Positions 21,817-33,155 of a stretch of 64,000 nt of DNA are shown piece after piece. Position 1 is the first letter of the stretch. Every line of letters begins with the position of its first letter. The notes under the pieces were generated by a model. It saw nothing but the letters and a program-made list of their open reading frames with translations, had not been told where the DNA came from and did not search any database. The stretch comes from Immersiella caudata (lineage: Eukaryota; Ascomycota; Sordariomycetes; Sordariales; Lasiosphaeriaceae). The stretch covers positions 372,001 to 436,000 of the forward strand of contig JAULSU010000001.1 of assembly GCA_030512335.1 (NCBI GenBank). The letters run 5' to 3'. Made by a program: the position numbers and the translations under genes.

Positions 21817-23151
21817 TCAGACGCGGCGGCTGGCGCGGCGGACCTTGCGGGCACGGCGGGGGGCGCGAGGAGCGCGGGGTGTACGGCGGCCGAGAATCTG
21901 GATAACTTCGTCGGCGTTCTCCTTGCCTTTGCCCTTGCCGACAAGATCCTCATTGTCTTTTCCCTTGCCCTTGGCCTCGGGGGGAACCACGAGGTTCTCA
22001 TCGTTACCCTTGCCCTTGCCAACAAGATCCTCCTCATTGCCTTTGCCCTTGCCCTCGGGGGGGACGATGAGACCCTCGTCGTTACCCTTGCCCTTTCCCT
22101 CAGCAGGAGGAGGAGGGGGAGGAGGGGCAACGCCGTTGTCCTTGCCCTTGCCCTTTCCGCCGAGACCCAAAAGTTCGAGAAGGGCCTCAAGATCCTGACC
22201 GTTCACGTTACCCTTGCCCTTGCCTTGACCGCCACTGAGGAGAAGGTTGATCAGGTCATTCTCGTCCAGACCGTTGAGGTTGAGGTTGTCGTTGCCCTTG
22301 CCCTTGCCCTTGCCCTGGTCACCGAGAAGGAGATTGATGAGGTCGTCCTCATCCAGGCCGTTGAGGTTGAGGTTGTTGTCGTTGCCCTTGCCCTTTCCGT
22401 TGTTGCCGTTAAGACCGCCTAGGAGGCCGAGGATGAGGTTCAGGTCGAGGCCATTGCCGCCAGCGCCGCCGGCGCCGCCGAGGAGAGCGAGGAGAGTCTG
22501 GATGTCAATGCCGTTGGCACCGTTGCCGCCGAGAAGAAGGTTCAGGTTGTTGAGGTCGAGATCATTTTGGCCCTTGCCCTTTCCGACGAGGTTGTTACCC
22601 AGGAGGCCAAGCACAGTGTTGAGGTCAAGCCCGTTAACTCCGTTACCACCGAGGAGGGCGAGGAGGGTGTTGATGTCGATGCCGTTGATTCCATTTCCGA
22701 GGAGCAGACCGAGGAGCTGCTCGGCTTGGTTGCCGCGGCCCAATCCCTTGCCTTTGCCCTTTCCGTTATCGTTACCCTTGCCCTTGCCCTTGCCCAGCTC
22801 GGTCTCGTTGAGCAGCGGGGCGGTCTCGTTGATGATGACGACGCCCTCTTCGAGGATCACCTCGTCGACGATTGGCTCGGCGGATGGGATAGCCTCGGCT
22901 ACTTCGGTCTCGATGGCGCCTTCTACCACGTCAACTACGGCTGAAGGCTCGGCGGTGACGACGGCTGACTCCGCAGCTACCACGTCAACTACGGCTGAAG
23001 GCTCGGCGGTGACGACAGCTGACTCCGCAGCGGGAGCGAGCTGCACAACATCGGCGGGGGCGGATCGGCGGATGTCTCGAGCGAAGGTGGGGTTGGTGCT
23101 GAAGAGCAGGGTGGCCACGACAGCCTGTCGCCAGGACATGAGAGACGACAT
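21817..23151 (-). CDS. Secreted repetitive Leu/Gly/Asn/Lys-rich protein, unknown family
   Basis: Single exon, 444 residues from the ATG at 23151; a second in-frame Met lies four codons later. The N-terminus is a signal peptide (SWRQAVVATLLFSTNPTFA) followed by DIRRS. Next comes an acidic Ala/Val/Glu segment with an 18-residue duplication. The body is built of repeats of the form NG-x-NG-(I/L)-D-(I/L)-N-T-(L/V)-L-x-LLGG, then units of the form NLNGLDExDLINLLL, each separated by GKGKGND linkers. A Pro run and EGKGKGNDE units follow. The C-terminus is strongly basic (RRTPRAPRAPRRARKVRRAS). There are no cysteines in the repeat body. It could be a wall, adhesive or amyloid-like protein; function is unknown. 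Confidence 0.8.
   Translation of the reverse strand: MSSLMSWRQAVVATLLFSTNPTFARDIRRSAPADVVQLAPAAESAVVTAEPSAVVDVVAAESAVVTAEPSAVVDVVEGAIETEVAEAIPSAEPIVDEVILEEGVVIINETAPLLNETELGKGKGKGNDNGKGKGKGLGRGNQAEQLLGLLLGNGINGIDINTLLALLGGNGVNGLDLNTVLGLLGNNLVGKGKGQNDLDLNNLNLLLGGNGANGIDIQTLLALLGGAGGAGGNGLDLNLILGLLGGLNGNNGKGKGNDNNLNLNGLDEDDLINLLLGDQGKGKGKGNDNLNLNGLDENDLINLLLSGGQGKGKGNVNGQDLEALLELLGLGGKGKGKDNGVAPPPPPPPAEGKGKGNDEGLIVPPEGKGKGNEEDLVGKGKGNDENLVVPPEAKGKGKDNEDLVGKGKGKENADEVIQILGRRTPRAPRAPRRARKVRRASRRV
22924..23031. repeat. 54-base tandem duplication inside the repetitive secreted-protein gene
   Basis: Two adjacent 54-base copies that differ at only a few positions encode the doubled segment AAESAVVTAEPSAVVDVV. 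This is a recent in-frame expansion. Confidence 0.85.
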
Positions 23152-26100
23152 CGCGGATATCTTTGTTTCGTCTGGCGAATGAGAGTGAAAGAAAAAGGAT
23201 TGAAGAATCGAAAGCGATGATGCCAGCAACACAAAAGAGGAAAAGAAAGTCTACTCAGTAGACGGCGCGAAGAAAAGGAATGAACCGGGAAAGGAAGGAG
23301 TGTCCTGATGGAGATGAACGGGAACGAAGAGGAGGATCATTTGGGATTTATAGAATGAGTGCCGATGCGGGATGGTGGGCCGGGCCATTCGTTCGTCATC
23401 ACCACGGCTGGGATGTTGTCGTCTAGACCAGGGACAAAACAAGGTTAATTCGCAGGCTCTTCCGTCGTCCATGTGGCAATGAGCACTGCCTCGATGGCAT
23501 CAGAGCTGGCCCTGGCACCGAGACACCACGAGAAACAGAGGCGAGACGGGGGGTCAGCGATGGAGTCGACGACGATAATAGCAACTCGCTAGCTGCTTAG
23601 CAACGGCGATCAAAGATCGCCGGCACAGATCTTTACACAGTAGAGAAAAAGGGAAAAGCAACGCACGACTGCTCTAAAGAAAGAAGGTGGATCGGGAGGC
23701 TCCGCTGGAAGCGCACGTATCAGAAGGATAGAAGAGCGCAGAGGTGCTGGGTGAAACCGCTGGACGTCGATCAGCTGTTTCTGCACCCGGTCTCCGCATT
23801 GTGGATGCCGAGGAGGTCGTGGTCGGCCAAGGCTCCTGATTGGTCGCCTCCCCCGCCTTGGGGCGATCTGAAGATCCCTGCTGGTAACATCAGCTGGAGA
23901 CCCCGGTCGCGAGGGTTGGCAGTTGCGCGACAGGGGTTCGTCAGGACGACAGAGGGGGTTTGTGGTTTCAGCTCTGATTATTGGCGTCAAAGTCAGACTT
24001 CGAAACTTGAGATCGGTGAGAAGTCAACAGAAGCATGTTCTTCCCACTTCGCGCAGAGGATCGGGCGTGTCTTGGATGCTTTGCAGACGACGCACGGCAC
24101 GCCAGACGAACTACCAGTCCCAGCGCAACCCCCCAATCCTCATCCCCGTGCAGCAGCATCCCATTCGCACCACCACATCCACCTCAAGCCTCGGCACGTC
24201 TCACCTGAAGCCCCGGGACTTTCCCACTCAATTGTGGGGTTGGAAGAAAATTCCCCGAAGGGCGATTTAAGCTTGTTGCTTGGTGGCCAACCCCCGTGGC
24301 CGGATTACGTGGTGGTTATCGGATGGGGCTGGTTCCGACGGCCAGACAACGCCAAGCTCAGTGGATGGGAAGAGTTTCCCGCAAGGGGAAATGCTTGCAC
24401 TCTTTTTCGCCCTATCATTGTTGGCATCCCTGGCGCGAGCGTCTGGATTGTTTACTCTTTGCAACAGCACACGGACGAGCGCATCAGCGGGGTGGATCGC
24501 TATGAATAGATGGGACCTGGAGGGGATCTTCTTGTCCTTCTCAGGCGCGAGCAGAGGGGAGGGCCCACCAGACTGGGAGATCTGGGCGACGCTGAGGCGA
24601 GCTAGGCTGGAATCAGAGCGTCGTCTGAAGATTTGCAAGGTGAGCCTTGGCTGAGTGAGGATGGGCGCCTCGTCCCCTTTGGAAGTCTTGGAAGGGGGTT
24701 TCAGGCACTCCTTCTTTGCAGGCCTCTCGCAGGAGGGTTTGGGTATGTTGACATCGAGATCGGATGCGATTGGGCGTTGTTTGGAGTGGCGCACCGTGAA
24801 GTTTCTCCTCCTCTTGAGAATGGGGATGATGCGTCCCCCTCGCAGCCATAGCGTCTGGTGGAAAAGGTTGAAGTTGAAGGCATTTCGAATGGGGATCCGA
24901 GCCCGCCCGTCAAGCCGTCGGTGACTTGGCTGTTTTTTACCGGCCGGAAACTGGCCACAAGGAAACCTGCCATTGATGAAATTGGATCTCCCGTCCTGAA
25001 AATCTTTAGCCAGGAATCAATTGGTGCTGGTCATCATCATGGGATGAAAGCTCCAGCATTGGGCTGGACCATCTGATCTTTCCGTCTTGAACGTTAGCAA
25101 CGTTAGCATAAAGTTGGGAACGCGGGTGGCGTGCATTGCGCCCATATTAGCCGTTCTAAGGCGTGGGCGTGACGCGTAATCAGGGGCCCTGTGTGCGTCG
25201 TCACGGTTCTCAAACAAGAATCGGTTCAAGTCTACGCTCTGTTGATTTTTGGCGGCCAGGCTGTCCTGGGTGATATTTGGTGTTGGGTATGATGGTTAAG
25301 GTTATTTGTCATGGCGTTGTTGAGTTTATTGTGAGCGAAAAATAAAACTCAAACCTATCTCTGGGGAAAATCGAAGTTCAACGAGTTCAGGCGTCTCTTA
25401 CTCAACAACACGATAGCTGAATACCGTGCTATTGCGCTCCTTTCTTTCTTTCTTTCTTTCTTTCTTTCGGGCTGGTGCAACAAACAAAGCCCTCTGGAGT
25501 CGACCGTGAAACAATGGCTGCGCGTTTTTTTTTTGTTTTTTTTTTTAAAAAAAATCTCTCCCCTTCCAACCTCCTCTCACTCAGGCCTTTCCCGTCAAAA
25601 GCCACTCGGCTCTGGAGGTCAGCAAACTATGCACCGTAGCCGGGGAAATAGGCAACTATGGTTTCTGAGAATGAGAGAAAGAGAAGGCGAGGTCTCCCAA
25701 CACATAACTCGCCCGTCTGTACACGGCCGTTGTTGGAGTTCGCTCCTTCCGGCTCGCTCCGTGTGGGGCCGGGCCTCGGGCGTGGCCAAGGCTTACCCGG
25801 GGCCGTTACCCATGACAAACTTCCCCCTTAGCGCCGAGAACCCAACACGCACCGCCGAGGCCCGCCGAGAACACAAGTCAGCGATCGCCATGGTTCTCAC
25901 TTCATCATCAGAGCCTCGTGTCGGGACGAAACTGTCTGTCCTCTCAGGCTTCTTGGAGCGCTAGAGCATTCTTCGTTCTCTGAGTCTTCTCAATATGCCC
26001 TCGTGTCTCATTCTGCCCCTATCAATGCTTCTGCCTGCCTTTGTTCTTAGTTCCGCTGACTTAAACTCTGCGTTGTTCTGTTGGTAGTTCCGAGGCTCTC

Positions 26101-27799
26101 CACTGGGAGTTGTCACGTGCGGCTTCTTCCGTTGGCATCATGGCCTCGACGTCTTCGTTTTTTCATAATGTGCTCGAGCCCTATTGTGTGCCTGGACATG
26201 GTAAAGCATCTAGGTTGCATAGCGTTGGCTCGACGATAGCCTGAACCCCAGGCGTCCCGGTGAAGCTATCTATGTCAACCTCGCCTCCCCTGATAGGTTC
26301 AAAAAAAAACAACAAAAAAAGAAAAAAAGAAAAAGGCGCAGTGAAGGGAGGCAGTCGAGGAGCAACATGCAGGAATTGTGCTGCATGTATGACGCAGTAA
26401 CCGAGAGCAAGTGACCAATCCCGAATTGTGGTCGAGATAAGGTACCCTCAAAAAGCTGTTGGCGAGTTCCTCCAAGTTCATGTTGTGTCTGGTAGCTCAA
26501 GCAGCGCAAAAACACCACGCCAAGACGAGATCAAGAGCGCTCACGCATCATCTCGATTGAGTTACACGAGGAAGCAACCTCACGTCGGACAACAGTTACC
26601 CCCCACCCGTCCCATCTAACGACCTCACCGCAAGCTAAAAGTAAAATGGAGAGGACCCAGGGCAATTCCCGAGCTCCAGCCTCACCTCGGGAAATCGGCT
26701 CATCAATTCCTCAAAAAGAAATCCTCAATGCAACCGCCTGCACAGGGCACGCGTCCGTCGAGATGGCTGCATCGTGCATCGCGGGGTCGGAGCTGGGACC
26801 TCTGAGTGGCCGTGCCGCCAACCCGGACGCCGCGAGGTGAACCCCCCACCCACACAGTCAAGCAGACGGGGGATCGAGCCTGAAAAAAGGAGGGGTCATC
26901 GGAGGCCCGCCGACCTCGCACAGCGACCGCAAACATTGCACTCCATTCAGGTCAAAACTACCTCAGAAATCTCAAAGATGCGACTCGCAAGATAAGCTCA
27001 TCTATTTAATTTATCTCTAGAGCCTCACCAAATATCTCCAATCTCTAATCTCGCATTCCCCATCAAAAATAGCTCCCGAATCCAATCTCAAAAAATAACC
27101 CTCTCGAGTCGTTCCCCCGTGAACGCCGCCCTCCAAAGCGGGGAGGTGACAGCGCAAGTCGCTTTTGGCGCTCCCAGTGCGTCGATTTGAGCAAGTTTCC
27201 CGCCTCCCCCCCGCGAATGCGCCCTGCACAATCGGCGCGCCAAGACACCCAGGACGCCGCATCGGGGCAGCTGCACGCTGATTGGTCAGATACACCGACG
27301 ACATCCTGGTGGCAGGCATCACAAAGGGATTTTTTCCCCAGGAATCTTTCAGGAAACGTCAACGAGCAGCAATGGCAGAGCTGGGAGGCAGACAAGCACG
27401 GGAAAACTTGCTCAACTGGGGCCAATGGTTTGCGGCGAGCGGGGATCATGATTGGTTCCAACCAGCTGGTGCTGCGAAGCTAGTGCATGTGTCTACGACC
27501 CTTCCCTTCTCGTCACCATCATTCACCGCACCCCAATGCGGTCGAAATCCAATTGAAGCTAGCTTGCTGCCGACCACCGTGTGGTTGCACTATATGGATC
27601 CAGGGAGCTGGGATGGAGCTGAGCTCCGGTGTTTGTGAATATAAATAAGCTCTTGAGACATCCACCCCACATTGGGTTGTCTTCCGCTCCGCCATCATCC
27701 CGAACCTGACCCCAACGCGCGCCTACAAAACTCCAAAGATATCCAGACGAATTCGCTTCCGTCCCATCCATCTATCCGTCGCGTCAAACCACACACAAA
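23152..27799. other. Longest gene-poor stretch (4.6 kb)
   Basis: No frame here has recognisable domains, and codon quality is poor on both strands. The plus-strand frame 23751-24509 begins at a GTG and lacks any protein signature. It contains a (TTTC)7 tract, several A and T homopolymers (near 25527 and 26301), and presumably the promoters of both flanking genes. The segment 26600-27650 is rich in CCAAT/ATTGG-like words. I see no transposon ends or tRNA. Confidence 0.45.
25441..25468. repeat. (TTTC)7 microsatellite
   Basis: Seven perfect TTTC units in a non-coding region. Confidence 0.9.
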
Positions 27800-28537
27800 A
27801 TGGCCGTCGGCGCTTTCCTCCTCCTCGCTGTCGCACAGCTCGCGACCGCTCACTTCGGCCTCGAATACCCCGCATGGCGAGACGCCACCCTCGGCAGCGG
27901 CCATAACTACTCCCAGTGGGCCTATCCTTGTATGTTCACCCTTTCGCTCCTCGCTAAGCCGCTGCTGACTTTTTCCTTCGCAGGCGCTGGTGTCCCAGGA
28001 AACATTCCAGGCGGCAACCGCACCGACTGGCCCCTGACCGGCGGCAGCGTCATTCTCGACCTCCACCACGACTGGACCTACGTCTTCATCAACCTCGGCC
28101 TCGGCGCCAACGTCACCGTCTTCAACTACACTCTCACCCCCGAGTTCCTCAACGCAACAGGAGAGGGCAAGCTTTGCCTGCCTACCGTCCCGCTGCCCGC
28201 CGATCTCAAGGTCGAGGACGGCACTCAGGCGAGCATCCAGGTCATCACTGTCGGCGATTCCGGTGCCGGCTTGTACAACGTGAGCTCCTCTGAAGGTCTG
28301 CGTCGTTTCGGTTTTATAAATGCTAACAATGCTGGGAAATAGTGCGCCGATATCACTTTCAAGGCCGATGCTAAGCCCCTCCAAGGCGACGCGTGCAGGA
28401 CCGTGGGCGTCACTACCGCCGCCATTAAGGAGCAGAAGGCAGGCACGAGCGCCGGCGCTATTGCAGGCATGAACTCTGTGGTGCTATCCTCGGTCGTCGG
28501 TCTAGCCCTCCTCTTCGTTTGCGGAATGAGCTTGTGA
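27800..28537 (+). CDS. BIM1/X325-type copper-binding GPI-anchored protein (LPMO-like)
   Basis: Three exons: 27800-27929, 27984-28279 and 28343-28537, giving 206 residues. A signal peptide (FLLLAVAQLATA) is followed directly by HFGLEYPAWR. A histidine exposed as the mature N-terminus is the hallmark of LPMO-like copper sites, and HF-x3-YP-x-WR fits the BIM1/X325 family. YPCAGVPGN, followed by NRTDWPLTGGSVILDLHHDW, is also typical. Both introns (GTATGT..GCAG; GTGAGC..ATAG with CTAAC) preserve the frame. The C-terminus (MNSVVLSSVVGLALLFVCGMSL) is hydrophobic, as for GPI attachment. Family members bind copper at the cell surface and aid copper uptake (Bim1 of Cryptococcus) rather than degrading polysaccharide. 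Confidence 0.85.
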
Positions 28538-28862
28538 TACCCGTAAGAGGATTTGGGGGATGCTGATGGAGGGTAATGATGTATTCGATGTATATATTGA
28601 GCCATTTGGCTCCGGCGCGGCGCATATTAGCAGGCATGGGGAATTGGATACTATGATGTGATGAAGGAAAGCGCTGTACAACTGCAGAAGAGTTGGTGAG
28701 AATGGGCAAAACTTAGCAACCGGGGTTACTCACAAGATATACCAGTCTACTACGCGTCACTTCTTTTCGGAAGACGAAGAGAACTTAGCGAGTGTCCGTC
28801 CAGCCGTGTGCCCGATCAGACGTCCAAGGCAGCGGATAGAAAGTCTGCTGGATGACGTAGAC
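28538..28862. other. Intergenic between convergent genes, 325 bases
   Basis: 3' flanks of the BIM1-like and kinase genes. Nothing else is seen. Confidence 0.5.
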
Positions 28863-30704
28863 TCAGCCCTCGGCGCTGAACTTGCTGAGATTCTTGTCGT
28901 TGTTGAACCGACTGAGGATATCCTTGGTGGTGATCCTCAAATTTGGATTCGGGGCCAACATGTCGTAAATGAGAAGCTCCAACTTGTCCCGATGGTCCAG
29001 CTTGTTCCGCATCACGTTGACTTCGTTCAGCCACTGGCGCATACTAGAGACAGCGTCTGCGGCACCGGCTCGATCGCGGTGATGTTGGTGAACCTTGGAG
29101 ATCTGCCAATGGAGGTGCTTTGGATGCCTCCTGTGGCCCCTCATGTCCGGAAATGGCGTAAACCCGGTGACATAGAGCATCACCACTCCCAGCGCCCATA
29201 CATCGCTTGGCGCACCTCGCTGCTTGACGGCAATGTACTCTGGTGGAACATACCAGGGCGTTCCTCCTGTCGTGGGTGGATTCTTGGCGTACGTCGAGAG
29301 GCCAAGGTCGCAGAGAACCGCCCCTCGCTCGCGGCTGTACAGAATATTTCCTGGCTTGATGTCGTTATGAATCAGCCCTCGGCCATGGATGTAATTCAAC
29401 GCACTCGCGATGTCGTGTAAGATCCGCCTCCCATCCCACCGGTTGCCGTTGAACAGATCGCCCATCACCCGCCAGACGCCCTGGGCCGCAAGGTCTCGGG
29501 CATCCACATGTTCCATGTACAGCGACAGGAAGCGGGCATCACCGCCATAGAGGCGAACAATGCTCTTGTGCTGAAGATCCTCTTGGTATTGCAGCTCACG
29601 AAGCCAGATGTCGGCTTGGTGGATGACATTCCTCGCTGCAAGCGCCTCGTTCGTAGCGGTGAGGTTGGTCCGCGTCTTCAGGACCTTGACAACGATCACG
29701 TTGCCCGGAACCTTGGAGTAGTCGGCAGTGAAGACGCTGGAGAGGCTTGATGCGGCAATCGGCTCTCGTTTAGTGATCGTGTACTCGTCAAGCTCGCAGC
29801 CGCCAGCGATCTCGACCGTTTCATCCGCCTGCAAATCCAAGAGAGGATGGCCGCTGGACGTGGCGACCTCCTTGCCTTTCTCGGCTGTCGGGAGGGGGAA
29901 AACTAACGGGTTCGTCTTGGGCGGGAGAAACATGATGACGCCATCGTCCTTGTTGTTTCCGAGTCCAGTGGGACGCGGTTTCTTCTCCGGCGTGAGGGGC
30001 TCCTCGTCGTCGGCCACAAAAGACCTCTTTCCCACAGAAACCGTCATGTCACTGACCGTCGAGGCCGACGATGAATCACTCGAAGGCAGCCTAAGCCTTG
30101 CGGGACGCTTCTCCAGGATTCGAAAGTCCAGCACCTCGGAACCGTCGACCTTGATCCGCCACGTTCCCGGCACGAGAGCCTTGCTCGATGCGGGGTTGAG
30201 ATCATACTCCTCGCCGGGACTGCCTGCAGGGAGCAGTGAGAGCATCGACAGCGTAAAAGGGACGTGAGAGCGGTTGACCAAAATCTGGTTGTCGCTGGCC
30301 GGATCGTAGTAGAGCTCGCACCAAAGGGGAGGCGATGGCGAGGAGTGTTCTGCCCATGCGCCTGGTATCCGGACTGAGAATGAGATGTCTCTGGCCGTCT
30401 GGGTGACGGCAAGGACCTTATGCTCGGACTGCTCCTCCTCTGCAACCTCGGCGTGAAGCGCTAGCCATCTGCAAACTTCTTGATTTCCTGGGCTCACGGA
30501 CCGGTCTCGAGTCAAAGGCCTCATCAGAATGCGTATGTCTTCATCTGGCGGAACGACCAGCTTGTCCAGTGATACTGTGCTGCTTGTCGAGTCGCCGAGT
30601 TGACCATGTCGAGCGTTCTGAAGGCGCATCTCGATTTCGGACTGCGAAAAGGGCTCTGTCTTCTCCTCCGACACCTCCGAGTATTCCCTGATGTCGCCCA
30701 TCAT
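28863..30704 (-). CDS. Serine/threonine protein kinase with long N-terminal region
   Basis: Single exon, 613 residues, starting at the first of two adjacent ATGs. The N-terminal 300 residues are mostly low complexity but include a compact FHA-like block (ARDISFSVRIPGAW, with LWCELYYDPASDNQILVNRS). The kinase domain runs from about residue 320 to 605. It has VIVVKVLK as the ATP-lysine strand, the catalytic loop HNDIKPGN near residue 445 (HND in place of HRD), DLG in place of DFG, TPWYVPPE at the activation-segment end and DVWALGVVMLYV. The glycine loop is degenerate (AASSLSSVF). The key Asp and Lys are present, so activity is plausible. The pathway is unknown. Confidence 0.82.
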   Translation of the reverse strand: MMGDIREYSEVSEEKTEPFSQSEIEMRLQNARHGQLGDSTSSTVSLDKLVVPPDEDIRILMRPLTRDRSVSPGNQEVCRWLALHAEVAEEEQSEHKVLAVTQTARDISFSVRIPGAWAEHSSPSPPLWCELYYDPASDNQILVNRSHVPFTLSMLSLLPAGSPGEEYDLNPASSKALVPGTWRIKVDGSEVLDFRILEKRPARLRLPSSDSSSASTVSDMTVSVGKRSFVADDEEPLTPEKKPRPTGLGNNKDDGVIMFLPPKTNPLVFPLPTAEKGKEVATSSGHPLLDLQADETVEIAGGCELDEYTITKREPIAASSLSSVFTADYSKVPGNVIVVKVLKTRTNLTATNEALAARNVIHQADIWLRELQYQEDLQHKSIVRLYGGDARFLSLYMEHVDARDLAAQGVWRVMGDLFNGNRWDGRRILHDIASALNYIHGRGLIHNDIKPGNILYSRERGAVLCDLGLSTYAKNPPTTGGTPWYVPPEYIAVKQRGAPSDVWALGVVMLYVTGFTPFPDMRGHRRHPKHLHWQISKVHQHHRDRAGAADAVSSMRQWLNEVNVMRNKLDHRDKLELLIYDMLAPNPNLRITTKDILSRFNNDKNLSKFSAEG

Positions 30705-33155
30705 GGGAGATATGCGCCGGCGGGACTCGCGGCAAACGAGGCGCCGTTCAGTTGGAATGAGAATGAGAGAAGAGTGTGATAAGATATGAAAAGAGATCCA
30801 CCGTACGAAAGGCGTACAGCAAAATATCAGTGGAGGTGGTAGGCGGCACAGAGCTGCAAGGGACCAAACGTGGGTGAGCGAATGGAAAAGAGGCAGCCAA
30901 AAAGCAGTGAGAGGGGAAGTTCGCCAGGTACCACCGAAAAATGGAAGGCGCAGAAAATGCTGCAGAATGGATAGGCTCGGCGGGGTGGGAGAACACAGGA
31001 GGAATAAACGAGGTTTTGAGAGGGCCGCCGTTGGGCTGAGGGACTGGCGCTTCGCGGTCTCAACTCGCCATCGTCGCTGTGAATGACCGTTGACGTTGGC
31101 GAGAGAGTCAGATGGGCGCCGGTGAAGGTGTGGGGAGCGATGGAAGTGCGCCCTGCTGATGGAGCCTCAGCCTCAACTGAATGCTGGGTGATTGGTGAGA
31201 GTCATCGAAGCGCGCAGAAGGGCAACGTCGCGGATGCCTAGCAAGTCCGTTGCGCGGATGCGTGATGGTCTGTTAGTGCGGTGCTTTGGAGCGGCGTCGT
31301 CTCGACCTGGGATGAAACGGTACAGCTGATGTTGACATCTGAGAAGCACCCGTCATTCTGGCTCAACGGTCCGCCAGACAGGCCATCCGAGTGTCCCGCG
31401 AGATGCTGATGATCCGGCGGAAACGGGCACGTTGCGCACCAAGACAAGCCTTGTGAGGGCAATAAGCTTGTTTTAAGGTTGAGGTTCCCCGTGATCAGGC
31501 GTGAAGAACCGTCCTAACATCGACTTCTGGTTCGTCCGCACTTTGCGCGACAGGTCAGCGGAACTGAAGCCCCGAGCTTTCCGATCGAGGGGGTGACCAG
31601 CTGTCAGGATGGGTGTCAGGACGCATGGCAACCGCCGGGAACTGGCAGACACTTTCGAGCATCAGCCAGAGAGGCACGAGTTTGATCACGAGCCCAGGCA
31701 GCTTCTTGGAGAAAATGGCCCTCACAGTTTCTGCGTGGACTTTTTGGACACAGTGCCTGAGAGCTGATGGAAATTTTGGACAAGTCGAGGTACAAAGGAA
31801 ACAGGCAGTCCCGTGGGATATCACTGCGTGCGGGTTAGCGATTGGATGTACAAGTACCTCCTCAGCGCCGAAGGATCGCATCTCGGAGGTCGCGCGTTGT
31901 GCCGCGCGCTGCATACATCGCCAAGAAGCACCCACTCCGACCATCAAATCCTGCCTGCTAGCCACACACCCAAAAGAGCCTACCGAGTTCGTCATGGTTT
32001 CGCACACCTCCCTCATCAAGAGGCGGTCTGCCTGCTCACACGTCAGCCCACCAACACCTCCGAGGGCTCATCTGGCTGGCTCGGGGCAACAGGGAAAACG
32101 GCACCGTCTTGCGGGAGAAAGGGCTCGGAAGCCCGCCGAAAGTACACGGGTTTACGAGGATGGCGACCGGCGTCAAGAAGCCGAAGTCTCGAATTGACCT
32201 CCGAGATGACGAGCCTACAATTGCATGTGGAAAAGATGGTCAACTTGGAAGGTGAAGAGAGGCCTGCGGAAGGTGTCAGAAACAGGGCACGAGACGTTGT
32301 GGTGTGACGGCAAGAGGGGTGAGATCTGATGGATCGACACCCCAGCGCATTTTCGCTCGGGCACAGTGGAATGAGCCTGAGCTTGCTGACTGTGGGTCTT
32401 GTGGGTCTCGTTTACGCAGACGGCTTCCCATTGGGTGTGTGGCATTTCGATGGTTCTGGTCGATTGGTCGCGATTGGCCAGACGGAAAGACACGCAGTGG
32501 CGATGCGACACTAAGGCACGCTACTCCCACAGGCGCAGCCCTCGTGTTCCACAAATTTCAACCAAATTGCCCCTCGGCCCCCCGCCCCTGGATTTCTATT
32601 GGCTCGCGATGGGCGAAAGGGATGCACCTACCCCGTTTGTCTGGACGCAAGCGGCCTTTGTGTTTTGGGAGTCCAACGCACCGCCCGGGCTCGTCGATGG
32701 CGAGGCTTCCAAACTCCCGACGGGCCCCAGGCGGGCACCCTGGGCCGACAAGACTACCCAACACCCCTTTCCGTGACGCCTGCTCTGCCTCTGTCAACAA
32801 GACACCGTTGAAGCCCGTCCCCGTAATCTGTCACCGAAAACCCACCAGATTGCACCTACGACAGCGCTCACGATGTACGGTATCATACCCTGCGCCTAGA
32901 GGGCTTTCAGGGCCTCAGAAAGGTAGCAAGACCCAAAAGACACCAAATTCGAACGAAACGCAGCAACAAACCGGTTCACGATTCCTACAAGACTCTAAAC
33001 TTACCTGGGCACGCACGTCCCGAACCCCCCGAAGATACAGCGCATCAAGTCCAACGATAGAAACGATACCTACCTACCTTCCAAGGTGCTCTCCATACTC
33101 AGACGAAGGTCTCTCGAGAGCCTATCGACGGTCTCTCGAGAGCCGATTGCCCCAG
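30705..33155. other. Intergenic, 2.4 kb
   Basis: It holds the promoter of the kinase (minus strand) and the leader of the gene starting at 33156. Frames at 31613-32197 (plus) and 31555-32019 (minus) start at non-ATG codons or lack domain content. Two copies of GGTCTCTCGAGAGCC, each with the palindrome CTCTCGAGAG, lie at about 33108-33122 and 33130-33144. Confidence 0.45.

Noticed and set aside
21817..23151. Repetitive secreted protein as a Kex2-processed RiPP precursor
   Set aside because: The repeats lack KR/RR cleavage sites between units; dibasic sites occur only near the ends of the protein.
22247..23182. 311-codon plus-strand frame opposite the repetitive secreted-protein gene
   Set aside because: An Arg/Pro/Leu-rich shadow of the real minus-strand gene.
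23751..24509. 252-codon plus-strand open frame
   Set aside because: Starts at GTG, crosses a GC-rich non-coding stretch and has no domain, signal or splice signature.
31613..32307. Overlapping frames of 160-190 codons on the plus strand
   Set aside because: Non-ATG start for the longest frame, no domains, and competing frames of equal length on both strands.
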